Source of the DNA: Sulfurimonadaceae bacterium
GTDB taxonomy: Bacteria; Campylobacterota; Campylobacteria; Campylobacterales; Sulfurimonadaceae
Direction of reading: 5' to 3'
DNA: 5,987 bases
NCBI GenBank assembly: GCA_030610325.1
Contig: JAUWRZ010000149.1
Location: 1 to 5,987, forward strand
In this document: positions 1 through 5,987 of the stretch, in pieces
Numbering within the stretch: the stretch's first letter is position 1
Layout: each line of letters starts with the position of its first letter
The notes under the pieces: generated by a model
The model's database searches: none
Told to the model about the DNA's origin: nothing
Seen by the model: the letters and a program-made list of their open reading frames with translations, nothing else
Translations under genes and position numbers: made by a program

Positions 1-57
1 CAAGTATGTTGTAGAGACTGTTCCCTGATACCAAAACAATTGATAGAGAAGAAAGAG
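1..57. other. Left edge downstream of the WbuB-like gene, no gene supported
   Basis: After the TAG stop of the last gene (60-58), 57 bases remain. On the minus strand all three frames are open, which means little over so short a distance, and there is no ATG. No hairpin with a T-run is seen, so the operon may continue beyond the window. Confidence 0.5.
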
Positions 58-1269
58 CTACTCTACGAGCTCAGCTAAGACCTTTAGCATATTATGCGCC
101 AGGTTCTTTCTATCGTAATCATGCGCCAGTGACTGGCAACCAGCCTGACAAGCATTGTAAACACTCTTATCATTCTTCAACATCATGACTTTTGTAATAA
201 AATCTTTCTCGTTCTCCGGTTCATAACAGAGTCCTGCATTATATTTCGTCATGATCTCATATGCTTCACCTTCGACACCAAGCAACGTCGGTCTTTGCAT
301 AGCAGATGCTTCGAATATTTTGGAAGGTATCACTGTCTTAAAGGTATCTGACTTTATCAGAGGAGCTAAAGAGACATCGATCACAGATAGATATCTAGGG
401 ACTTCTTCTTTACTAATAGGGTCAAGGAATGTTATGTTCTTTAAAGACAACTCTGATGCCATCTCTACGATCTTACTCTTCATAGAACCATCGCCTACAA
501 AAAGAAAATAGATATCTTTATCTTCTATCTTAGAGATAGTCTCTACAATAAAATCCAGATTATGTGCCATACCATGTGTTCCGATATAGCCTATGACGAA
601 CTTGTTCTCTAAACCAAGTGATCGCAATAGCCCATCATCCTTTTTTCGAGGCGAAAAGAGGTCTACATTACAACCATTTGTGATCACTTCGATCTTCTTA
701 GAATCGATCCCACGCTTTAAGAGGTGCTCTTTAAAGGCCTTAGTCACTGCTACGATCTTATCCGCGTCCCTATATAATCCAAGCTCTATCTTCTTCAGGA
801 GATCGATCGCACGTCCCTCTTTCATCGCTCCCAGTGTCAATATGGATTCTGGCCAAAGGTCTCTGAGTTCAAATACCCAAGGTGTTCTACGTATCTTAGA
901 GATACCCCAGCCTGCCCAAGTGGTGAAAAACTGGGGAGAAGTAGCGATGATTATGTCATGTCTTTGGAACAGACCCACCCAAAATGCCATAAAAGCAAAA
1001 CTGAAATAATCCAGTATTCTCTTGACAAATCCGGTATTAGCAGAAATATAGCTCCATACTCTGATCACCTCTATACCATCTATGTTCTCTTTCTGATACA
1101 GTCTGTTTTTATACCCTTTATAGACATCACCATGAGGGAAGTTTGGTGCACAGGTGATGACCTGCACTTCTACACCCTCTTTTATCCATTCCATACAATG
1201 TTCATATGTACGAGTGGCTGGAGCATTCACCTCTGGTGGGAAGTTGTCTGTAATAAATAATATTCTCAT
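58..1269 (-). CDS. WbuB-like GT4 family glycosyltransferase
   Basis: This complete 403-residue GT-B glycosyltransferase resembles the WbuB group. E. coli WbuB is an N-acetyl-fucosaminyltransferase of O-antigen assembly. Visible WbuB-type features are ITDNFPPEVNAPATRTYEH at residues 6-24, CAPNFPHGDVYKGY (40-53), the hydrophobic stretch 85-101, FELRDLWPESI (133-143), NGCNVDLF (198-205) for the domain linker, GYIGTHGMAHNLDFIVE (227-243), FVGDG (257-261) and IPSKIFEASAMQRPTLLG (314-331), where the donor-binding acid motif sits. The enzyme would be cytoplasmic and membrane-associated. The ATG at 1269 overlaps the TGA of the heparinase-like gene by four bases (ATGA). The nearest binding-site candidate is a weak GAGA at 1280-1277, so reinitiation after the upstream gene is likely. 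The donor sugar is not determinable; N-acetyl-amino-deoxy hexose is a guess from the WbuB likeness. Confidence 0.92.
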   Translation of the reverse strand: MRILFITDNFPPEVNAPATRTYEHCMEWIKEGVEVQVITCAPNFPHGDVYKGYKNRLYQKENIDGIEVIRVWSYISANTGFVKRILDYFSFAFMAFWVGLFQRHDIIIATSPQFFTTWAGWGISKIRRTPWVFELRDLWPESILTLGAMKEGRAIDLLKKIELGLYRDADKIVAVTKAFKEHLLKRGIDSKKIEVITNGCNVDLFSPRKKDDGLLRSLGLENKFVIGYIGTHGMAHNLDFIVETISKIEDKDIYFLFVGDGSMKSKIVEMASELSLKNITFLDPISKEEVPRYLSVIDVSLAPLIKSDTFKTVIPSKIFEASAMQRPTLLGVEGEAYEIMTKYNAGLCYEPENEKDFITKVMMLKNDKSVYNACQAGCQSLAHDYDRKNLAHNMLKVLAELVE

Positions 1270-2840
1270 AATAGTATCTCTATCTCCATTTGCTCACTAA
1301 AAGTCATCTCTACTACCTTGGCATCCTCTAACGTATTGAACCTTGGTGCATATTGATACTGCTTGATCTCAAATGTCGCATTAGTGACCTTTATCACAAT
1401 ATCGTCACATCGTATCAGGTCACCCTCTATATCTGGATGGACATCCGGATGAAAATGGAGCCTGGCAATCGCTGGTAGTGTCTCATCGGTAATGATCGAA
1501 TCAACAATAACAATTTGATGAGTATCATACATAAATCTTCTTTGATGTAAGACATCTAGACGTTTTTTATAACCATTATGAATAGCCTCGATGCTTTTAT
1601 TCTCATCTTCACTAAGTGTAGTGATGTAAGCACGTCTGGCCACACGAAAGCCTCCCCAGACTTCACTCTGATCGAGGTTGGCTACTTCTACCGTATTGTG
1701 CGAAGCAGTCGAACGTTCCAGCGTGCGTCTTTTGTTTTTCTCATAAGTCGAAAGGCCCGTATCGACTATTATCGGTCTTCCCCGATAGTAAAGTTCAAAA
1801 TTAAACGTATCGCTATGCGCGTGTCCAGGAATATAGTCAGGGCCAATATTTCCGACATCGATCATCATCTCATACTGTAGGCTCTTTATAGTCCTATACC
1901 CTGAAGAGGAGAGTCTCGTGGGCCTTTCTTTTACTTGCAGATCTTTTGCATATTTGTTAAGCTCGTGAGTCGTTGGTGCTATTGCGTTCGCACTATCATT
2001 AAACAGAGGTATCTGACCCTCTTTAAATGTCATATTGTTAAGCCAAGCCAGCATCACAGAAGCCTTCTCCCTCAGCACTGCTAATAACTCATCATCTTTC
2101 CAGTGGTTCTCTTTGGCAAGACCAATACAGTCAAGGACACGAAAAAGCATTATCTGATGATACATGGGACTAAGCTCAAAATGTGCTCCATCATCCAAGA
2201 TCTGTTCTGAAAGTTCAGCTGTGATGATCACTTTTGCTTTTGTATAGAAGCTCTCATCTTTAAAATAATAAGCACCATAAAGCAGAGAGAAAGCATTTTC
2301 CAATAGATGGTTTCCTAAAAGATGATATTCTAGGTTATCCATCAAGACCTTATACTGAGCATAGAGAGAATCATCTATTCTTTGATCCTTTATCTTATGT
2401 CTGCTCAAGAACTTGATCCAGTTTATCCCACGCAATGAGATGGGGTAAGGTTCCATACCATCTTTGATGACTCTTATCTCTTTGATAAAATCATCTATAA
2501 GTCCCTGACCTCTCTCCTGCGAGATATCCTTCTGATTTAAAAAATCGAAATAGGTCAGATTATAAGTCCAGAGTTTACCATGAGCAGCATAGTTCCAATC
2601 TACCTTCTCATCAAAGTCATGTGATATGTTTAAAAAGGTAAACTCACTCTCTTTGAGCGAATTTAAAGAAAATAGTGATGGGTTTGATAAAAGCAGAGTC
2701 GAGTCTGAGGAGATAGTCACCGGATACGTGTAGCCTCTTAGCTGGCGAAGCTTTCTTCTAAAGAGATAATAGAGACGATAATAGATCTGTATCATCTTCA
2801 AATATCTTACAGTATGAAACAGTTTGAACAGCTTATCCAT
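1266..2840 (-). CDS. Heparinase II/III family protein (putative polysaccharide lyase)
   Basis: The 524-residue protein has the two-part layout of heparinase II/III-type lyases, which cleave uronic-acid-containing glycans by beta-elimination: an alpha/alpha toroid (roughly 80-300) and a C-terminal beta-sandwich (roughly 315-520). The N-terminus (FHTVRYLKMIQIYYRL, from residue 8) resembles the opening of heparinase-like proteins found in polysaccharide clusters and is not a signal peptide. Key matches are LLGNHLLENAFSLLYGAYYF (N177, H178, E181), DDGAHFELSPMYHQ (Y227, H228), PGHAHSDTFNFEL (H340, H342) and ASHNTVEV (H381). By analogy with heparinase III, whose proposed catalytic set is Asn, Tyr and His at similar spacing, N177, Y227 and H340 or H342 are candidates, so the active site looks intact. 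The gene begins immediately after the preceding stop and overlaps the next by ATGA. Substrate is unknown; a modifying or editing role in the cytoplasm is inference. Confidence 0.9.
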   Translation of the reverse strand: MDKLFKLFHTVRYLKMIQIYYRLYYLFRRKLRQLRGYTYPVTISSDSTLLLSNPSLFSLNSLKESEFTFLNISHDFDEKVDWNYAAHGKLWTYNLTYFDFLNQKDISQERGQGLIDDFIKEIRVIKDGMEPYPISLRGINWIKFLSRHKIKDQRIDDSLYAQYKVLMDNLEYHLLGNHLLENAFSLLYGAYYFKDESFYTKAKVIITAELSEQILDDGAHFELSPMYHQIMLFRVLDCIGLAKENHWKDDELLAVLREKASVMLAWLNNMTFKEGQIPLFNDSANAIAPTTHELNKYAKDLQVKERPTRLSSSGYRTIKSLQYEMMIDVGNIGPDYIPGHAHSDTFNFELYYRGRPIIVDTGLSTYEKNKRRTLERSTASHNTVEVANLDQSEVWGGFRVARRAYITTLSEDENKSIEAIHNGYKKRLDVLHQRRFMYDTHQIVIVDSIITDETLPAIARLHFHPDVHPDIEGDLIRCDDIVIKVTNATFEIKQYQYAPRFNTLEDAKVVEMTFSEQMEIEILL

Positions 2841-3863
2841 CTATATCCTCTCCAAATACTTTTGCGTCTGCAAAGTAGACTCAAAGTCCTCAAATCTCGT
2901 ATATGCGTTCAATGACATATCCGAATGGTTTGAGTCATCAAAATACTTTATGGCATCTACAAGCTCATCAATACTCTCAGGCTTAATCAAGTCACCTGTC
3001 TTATAGGACTCTACGATCTCTTTGATCGCGGGTAAGCACGTCGTGATCACTGGTATTCCAAGTGAATACGCTTCGATCACAATACCAGGATAGCCCTCTT
3101 TATAACTTGGCAGCAAGACTACATCATACTCATTCAGTCTTTTAAGTACATCAGTTGACTCCAATGCCCCTTTATAAGATACACCTTGCGCCTCAAAGTA
3201 TGCCTCTGAGTATTTGCTGTCCATGATCGGGCCAAAGATATCTACCGTATAACTCTCATCAAGTCGCTTACACGCTTCTACGATCTCATCTATACCCTTT
3301 TCGCGTATGACATGGCTAATAAAGACAAATCTTTTTTGAAATCTTCTTGGCATATCTGGCTGAAGATGGCGTTCTCGTACATTGGGAAACCAAAATGTGT
3401 TCACGTTTATTTTAGAGAAATATTCTACGAGATATCTAGTCTCAAAAAAGAGTGTATCCGTACGAGAGAAAATAGTATCTAGCAGGTATCTCTTCATACC
3501 CCTACTCTCTTCATAAGTCCGTGCTGCTTCTCCACCAAACTTTCGCAGGCTCACCTTTTTTTTAAATACTCTTGCGATAATAAGTGTAGCCAGGCCGAGG
3601 AACAGATAGTCTCTGGAACTATGCAGTGCGATGTGTGTATGACCCTTTTGTCTAAATAACAACTGCATCAAGATCGACAGATACGCCATAAGAAGATTTG
3701 CATAGTTTTTCTTGTTAGTATCGATGACACTATGATCAGCTCCGCTCTTTTGCAACTCTTTGAGTAATTCAGCGAAAAGGACGATCGCCCCACCCGCTAT
3801 CTCAGGGCTTTTTTTATTAAGAAGTGGTCCCATCAACAATAATCGGGTCATATCTTTTTTCAT
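2841..3863 (-). CDS. GT4 family glycosyltransferase
   Basis: This is a complete GT-B fold glycosyltransferase of 340 residues from the ATG at 3863, a usual length for GT4. The N-terminal Rossmann half starts with RLLLMGP and a glycine-rich GGAIVLFAELLKEL stretch (about residues 24-37), as in acceptor-binding domains. The C-terminal half opens with RFVFISHVIREKGIDEIVEA (from about residue 178), which resembles the phosphate-binding loop region. It then has LLPSYKEGYPGIVIEAYSLG (about 250-269), containing the E-x7-E pair E256 and E264, followed by IPVITT. These are family hallmarks; the sugar it transfers cannot be told. The leucine-rich stretch around residues 55-72 may contact the membrane, as in peripheral GT4 enzymes. 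It is preceded by the largest gap in the window and its TAG stop directly abuts the next ATG, so it is probably co-translated with the heparinase-like gene. Confidence 0.92.
   Translation of the reverse strand: MKKDMTRLLLMGPLLNKKSPEIAGGAIVLFAELLKELQKSGADHSVIDTNKKNYANLLMAYLSILMQLLFRQKGHTHIALHSSRDYLFLGLATLIIARVFKKKVSLRKFGGEAARTYEESRGMKRYLLDTIFSRTDTLFFETRYLVEYFSKINVNTFWFPNVRERHLQPDMPRRFQKRFVFISHVIREKGIDEIVEACKRLDESYTVDIFGPIMDSKYSEAYFEAQGVSYKGALESTDVLKRLNEYDVVLLPSYKEGYPGIVIEAYSLGIPVITTCLPAIKEIVESYKTGDLIKPESIDELVDAIKYFDDSNHSDMSLNAYTRFEDFESTLQTQKYLERI
2847..2853 (-). promoter_or_regulatory. Ribosome binding site of the heparinase-like gene
   Basis: GGAGAGG (2853-2847, minus strand) lies in the last codons of the preceding glycosyltransferase gene, 6 bases from the ATG at 2840. 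It supports the annotated start and tight coupling. Confidence 0.65.
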
Positions 3864-3868
3864 CACTA

Positions 3869-3873
3869 TCCTT
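3869..3873 (-). promoter_or_regulatory. Ribosome binding site deciding the second glycosyltransferase start
   Basis: AAGGA (3873-3869, minus strand) is 5 bases from the ATG at 3863 but only 2 bases from the GTG at 3866 and 17 from the later ATG at 3851. The ATG at 3863 is therefore the preferred start. Confidence 0.6.
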
Positions 3874-3882
3874 ATAGTAAGA

Positions 3883-3924
3883 CTCTACTTTCAACTCCAT
3901 CCGGCCTTAGAACATGAAAGAGAG
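3883..3924. repeat. Imperfect inverted repeat in the only sizeable intergenic gap
   Basis: The arms 3883-3893 (CTCTACTTTCA) and 3915-3924 (TGAAAGAGAG) can pair over 10 base pairs with one bulged base at 3887, enclosing a 21-base loop. It lies in the roughly 100-base gap (3864-3964) between the deacetylase-like and glycosyltransferase genes. No T-run follows on the minus strand, so it is not a convincing intrinsic terminator. It could be an mRNA stem-loop affecting stability or chance pairing. The rest of the gap holds no gene that I can support. Confidence 0.3.
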
Positions 3925-3964
3925 GCAATAAGTATCGTACAAGCACTTTAAATACCAAGATCTC

Positions 3965-5137
3965 TTATTTAATAAAAAACAGGTTGTCACCACTCTTGAT
4001 CGGCAAATCGACTACATGTGAATCATTGTTCTCAACGGAGACATAAGTATGGTCATCATCTTCTAACCTGAAAGGTTCATCATTAGCTATTGTGATGACC
4101 GGGTCCTTTAGGGTTCTTCCGCAATCGAAGTCAATATGAAGCTCATCTCCGACTAATGTAAGCTTACTGTGTTCTCTTACGTAGATATAAGTCGCTATCT
4201 CATCACAGGTAGCATACCAGATAGAGAGATGTTGCAAAAAGGAGAAAGTCTTATTTAGACTTTTTATATCTGATACGATATTGGCTGATTGTACCAGACC
4301 AGATGTAGTTGAGGGGGAGTAATGCTCTTGAATACTGATAATATGGCTATTTTTATAGTGTTTATATATTCTCAGATAACTCAAGACATCATATAATGGT
4401 TGAAGATACTTCAAAAACTGCTTTTTCTTATCCTTGCGCGGATTCCCTGTCAGATAAGAGAGTCGTACAAAAGCGTTTCCAGCCACTGTAGTAGGGAATG
4501 ATATGACCTCATTACTACCAAAAGAGGCTTCACTATAGTCATCAAAGTCAAGATTTGGTCTTTCACACCAATAGAGAAGATCACATCTGTCTATGATCTC
4601 CTGTGAGTTCTCAATAGAGATATAACCACAATACTTTCCACCTGATACATCGATATCACAGACCTCTTTAAACTTCTCTACTCCCCTAAGTGTCGTCTGG
4701 ACCCCAGTCTCTACATCTTTAAACAGTGCCCACTCATGTGTCCAGTTGTTGATAGTCGTAGGCATAGTATCATCTATATACTCGCCATGATCTGAACCAT
4801 GATGCGCGATCTCATGCCCTTGTCCATCCAGTAGGCTTAAAAAGTCTTTATACTCATCTCTCTCACCAAGATCGTATTTCGCAAAACTATACTTACTGTT
4901 CTCATTGATGACATTGTGTCTAAGGTAAGGGACGAAGAAAGTCATCTTAATATGCGGGAACAGATCGAGTAAGCCACTTTTCAAATAAGAGTAAGAGGAA
5001 CCTTCAAGGTCACACATATACCCCCAGTCGTTCTTATGACTCTCTGGATACACATCTACATAGGCATCACTTAGATCATCTATCATCAAAACTACCGGTG
5101 CTTGAAAACCGTTAAACCATCTTGCTATTGTAAACAT
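3965..5137 (-). CDS. Polysaccharide deacetylase-like (CE4/NodB-type) protein with beta-rich C-terminal region
   Basis: This is a probable metal-dependent deacetylase acting on an N- or O-acetylated sugar of the polysaccharide. The 390-residue protein starts at the ATG at 5137. Residues 15-24 (VVLMIDDLSD) match the first CE4 motif, with D20 and D21 as catalytic base and metal ligand. Residues 107-117 (GHEIAHHGSDH) match the second motif, with H113 and H117 as the H-x3-H metal ligands. The third motif (usually R-x-P-x-G) is not clear: the best counterpart, near GGKYCGY at 166-172, lacks the arginine. IISIQEH (266-272) may supply the late histidine. From about residue 320 the tail is rich in short beta strands and acidic residues and looks like an accessory beta-sandwich. 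No signal peptide or membrane segment is seen, so a cytoplasmic location is inferred. Bases 4321-4380 are unusually AT-rich (15 G/C of 60). It follows the acyltransferase by one base. An alternative is a non-deacetylase member of the NodB-like barrel superfamily. Confidence 0.75.
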   Translation of the reverse strand: MFTIARWFNGFQAPVVLMIDDLSDAYVDVYPESHKNDWGYMCDLEGSSYSYLKSGLLDLFPHIKMTFFVPYLRHNVINENSKYSFAKYDLGERDEYKDFLSLLDGQGHEIAHHGSDHGEYIDDTMPTTINNWTHEWALFKDVETGVQTTLRGVEKFKEVCDIDVSGGKYCGYISIENSQEIIDRCDLLYWCERPNLDFDDYSEASFGSNEVISFPTTVAGNAFVRLSYLTGNPRKDKKKQFLKYLQPLYDVLSYLRIYKHYKNSHIISIQEHYSPSTTSGLVQSANIVSDIKSLNKTFSFLQHLSIWYATCDEIATYIYVREHSKLTLVGDELHIDFDCGRTLKDPVITIANDEPFRLEDDDHTYVSVENNDSHVVDLPIKSGDNLFFIK

Positions 5138-5138
5138 A

Positions 5139-5585
5139 TCAAAACTCTTCGATTTCCCTTGTGATAATACCTGTCTTTATGATCTTGGCAGGTATCCCAG
5201 CGACTATACACCCATCGGGCACATCTTTAACGACTACTGCATTAGCCCCGATGACTACATTATTACCGATCTTGACATTACCGATGATCCTTGCCCCAGC
5301 TGCGATATAGACGTCATGCCCTATTTGAGGGACTTCATATATCTTGGACTTACCACCGATAGTAATACCTTGGCCTATAAGACAGTTGTCACCAATAGTG
5401 GTCCGTTCATGGATAACGACACCAATACCACCATAGGCAAACTTTACATTCTCACCAAATCGGCACTTATAGGGTACTGATGAGTTGAACAGTAGGAACT
5501 GTAAATAATAGATGATCTTTGGTAAAAGCGGGATCTTCTTTAGATATAGGTAGTGTGCGAGCTTGTGAAACTTACCCAGGTTCAT
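5139..5585 (-). CDS. Serine-acetyltransferase-like hexapeptide-repeat acyltransferase
   Basis: This is a probable acetyl-CoA-dependent acyltransferase that decorates a sugar of the polysaccharide. From the ATG at 5585 it has 148 residues; starts at 5591 or 5594 would add two or three residues but fit the ribosome binding site poorly. Residues 1-35 are basic and hydrophobic. From about residue 42 to 135 there are left-handed beta-helix hexapeptide repeats (IGDNCLIGQGITIGG, IGHDVYIAAGARIIGNVKIGNNVVIGANAVVVKDVP), ending in the AGIPAKII signature of CysE/NodL-type enzymes. It is much shorter than true CysE (about 270 residues) and lacks its N-terminal helical domain. By eye alignment, the two CysE active-site histidines fall at glycine and valine here, while a histidine at residue 59 (GVVIHE) is present. 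I therefore infer a polysaccharide O- or N-acyltransferase rather than a cysteine-biosynthesis enzyme. The gene overlaps the preceding glycosyltransferase by 14 bases and stops one base before the next gene. Confidence 0.88.
   Translation of the reverse strand: MNLGKFHKLAHYLYLKKIPLLPKIIYYLQFLLFNSSVPYKCRFGENVKFAYGGIGVVIHERTTIGDNCLIGQGITIGGKSKIYEVPQIGHDVYIAAGARIIGNVKIGNNVVIGANAVVVKDVPDGCIVAGIPAKIIKTGIITREIEEF
5145..5150 (-). promoter_or_regulatory. Ribosome binding site of the deacetylase-like gene
   Basis: GAAGAG (5150-5145, minus strand) lies within the last codons of the acyltransferase gene and 7 bases from the ATG at 5137. It supports that start and suggests translation coupled to the upstream gene. 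Confidence 0.55.
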
Positions 5586-5987
5586 TGTCATCACTCCTCA
5601 AACTAAAAAGATCATTGACTTCATCTGTCTTGCCTAAAGTATCTGAGAACTCCATCTCGATAGATCTATAGTCTAAGATAGCATCTGCGAGAGCTTCACT
5701 ATCCTCAACATCTACCAGTAAGCCGTTCTTACCCTGCTCTATCAACTCATCCATATAGGGGATACACCTTGTTGCCACTACCGGCCTATGTAGATAGAGG
5801 TTTTCCAACACAGTATTTGGCAGTCCTTCCCAGCGGGACGAAAGGACGTAAAGATCACTGTAGTAAAAATATCTATAAGGGTTTTTCTGATAACCTAAAA
5901 ACTCAACATAATCAGCAAGTGATAGTTCATTGACAAGCTCCTGCAGCTTTTGCTTCTCACTGATGACATCTTCACCGATGATAAACA
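5572..5987 (-). CDS. GT4-type glycosyltransferase, C-terminal part (5' end beyond the window)
   Basis: This is the C-terminal half of a retaining GT-B glycosyltransferase, which would transfer a sugar from a nucleotide donor to a growing glycan at the cytoplasmic face of the inner membrane. The frame is open to the right edge (first full codon at 5985), giving 137 visible residues before a TAA stop at 5574-5572. A start at the GTG at 5811 would fall in the middle of the donor-binding domain, so the gene is best read as partial. Visible signatures are FIIGED at the start of the C-terminal Rossmann domain, VEFLGYQKN, and SSRWEGLPNTVLEN, which carries the E-x7-E motif of GT4 enzymes, followed by HRPVVAT and the NGLLV segment. 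These are typical of the family; donor and acceptor cannot be read from them. The tail overlaps the start of the next gene, which suggests translational coupling. Family assignment is confident, specificity unknown. Confidence 0.9.
   Translation of the reverse strand, partial: FIIGEDVISEKQKLQELVNELSLADYVEFLGYQKNPYRYFYYSDLYVLSSRWEGLPNTVLENLYLHRPVVATRCIPYMDELIEQGKNGLLVDVEDSEALADAILDYRSIEMEFSDTLGKTDEVNDLFSLRSDDNEPG
5594..5599 (-). promoter_or_regulatory. Ribosome binding site deciding the acyltransferase start
   Basis: GAGGAG (5599-5594, minus strand) lies inside the end of the upstream glycosyltransferase gene. It is 8 bases from the ATG at 5585, but only 2 bases from the ATG at 5591, and it overlaps the GTG at 5594. 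The spacing therefore favours 5585 as the true start. Confidence 0.7.

Noticed and set aside
593..1009. Plus-strand open frame of 138 codons, and the neighbouring plus-strand frames at 251-511 and 958-1260
   Set aside because: All lie opposite the WbuB-like gene, have no recognisable domain, and are best explained as antisense shadows.
1578..1880. Plus-strand open frame of 100 codons
   Set aside because: It lies entirely antisense to the conserved C-terminal domain of the heparinase-like gene and has no family features.
2824..3006. Plus-strand open frame of 60 codons across the junction of two minus-strand genes
   Set aside because: Short, with no domain, and antisense to two well-supported genes.
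3867..3900. Possible promoter before the second glycosyltransferase (TTGAAA and TATAAG on the minus strand)
   Set aside because: The two boxes are only 12 bases apart, too close for a standard sigma-70 promoter, and the second box overlaps the ribosome binding site.
3883..3924. Intrinsic terminator between the deacetylase-like and glycosyltransferase genes
   Set aside because: The stem is interrupted by a bulge, the loop is long, and no T-run follows on the transcribed strand.
3760..3951. Plus-strand open frame of 63 codons reaching into the intergenic gap
   Set aside because: Most of it is antisense to the glycosyltransferase N-terminus, and the protein shows no recognisable features.
5572..5811. 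A stand-alone 79-codon gene starting at GTG 5811
   Set aside because: The frame continues open to the right edge with clear glycosyltransferase sequence, including the first glutamate of the E-x7-E motif upstream of that GTG, so it is an internal codon.

Overview
The window is a stretch of a surface-polysaccharide (exopolysaccharide, capsule or O-antigen) gene cluster. All six genes lie on the minus strand and are transcribed from the right edge to the left edge. I see no RNA genes, mobile elements, CRISPR arrays or strong terminators, and I found no promoter I could defend, so this looks like the middle of a longer operon. By sampling a few lines, G+C is roughly 40%, with frequent ATA/ATC isoleucine codons. 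That would fit a Campylobacterota genome such as a Sulfurovum- or Sulfurimonas-like organism, but it is only an impression and no gene here settles the taxon.

Layout in transcription order: (1) the C-terminal 137 codons of a GT4-type glycosyltransferase, cut by the right edge (5572-5987); (2) a short left-handed beta-helix acyltransferase of the serine-acetyltransferase-like group (start 5585, end 5139), whose start lies inside gene 1; (3) a 390-residue protein with polysaccharide-deacetylase (CE4/NodB-like) metal-site motifs and a beta-rich tail (5137-3965), starting one base after gene 2 stops; (4) after the only real gap, about 100 bases, a second complete GT4 glycosyltransferase (3863-2841); (5) a 524-residue heparinase II/III family protein (2840-1266) abutting gene 4; (6) a WbuB-like GT4 glycosyltransferase (1269-58) overlapping gene 5 by four bases. 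The last 57 bases on the left hold no gene I can support.

Taken together, three glycosyltransferases would add sugars to a lipid-linked repeat unit on the cytoplasmic face, and the acyltransferase would decorate a sugar with O- or N-acetyl groups. The deacetylase-like and lyase-like proteins would modify or cleave the glycan. Neither of these last two shows a signal peptide, although most polysaccharide lyases and many CE4 deacetylases are exported. Their role inside a biosynthetic operon is therefore the most interesting question here. Assembly functions such as an initiating sugar-phosphate transferase, flippase, polymerase and nucleotide-sugar enzymes are not in the window and would have to lie outside it.
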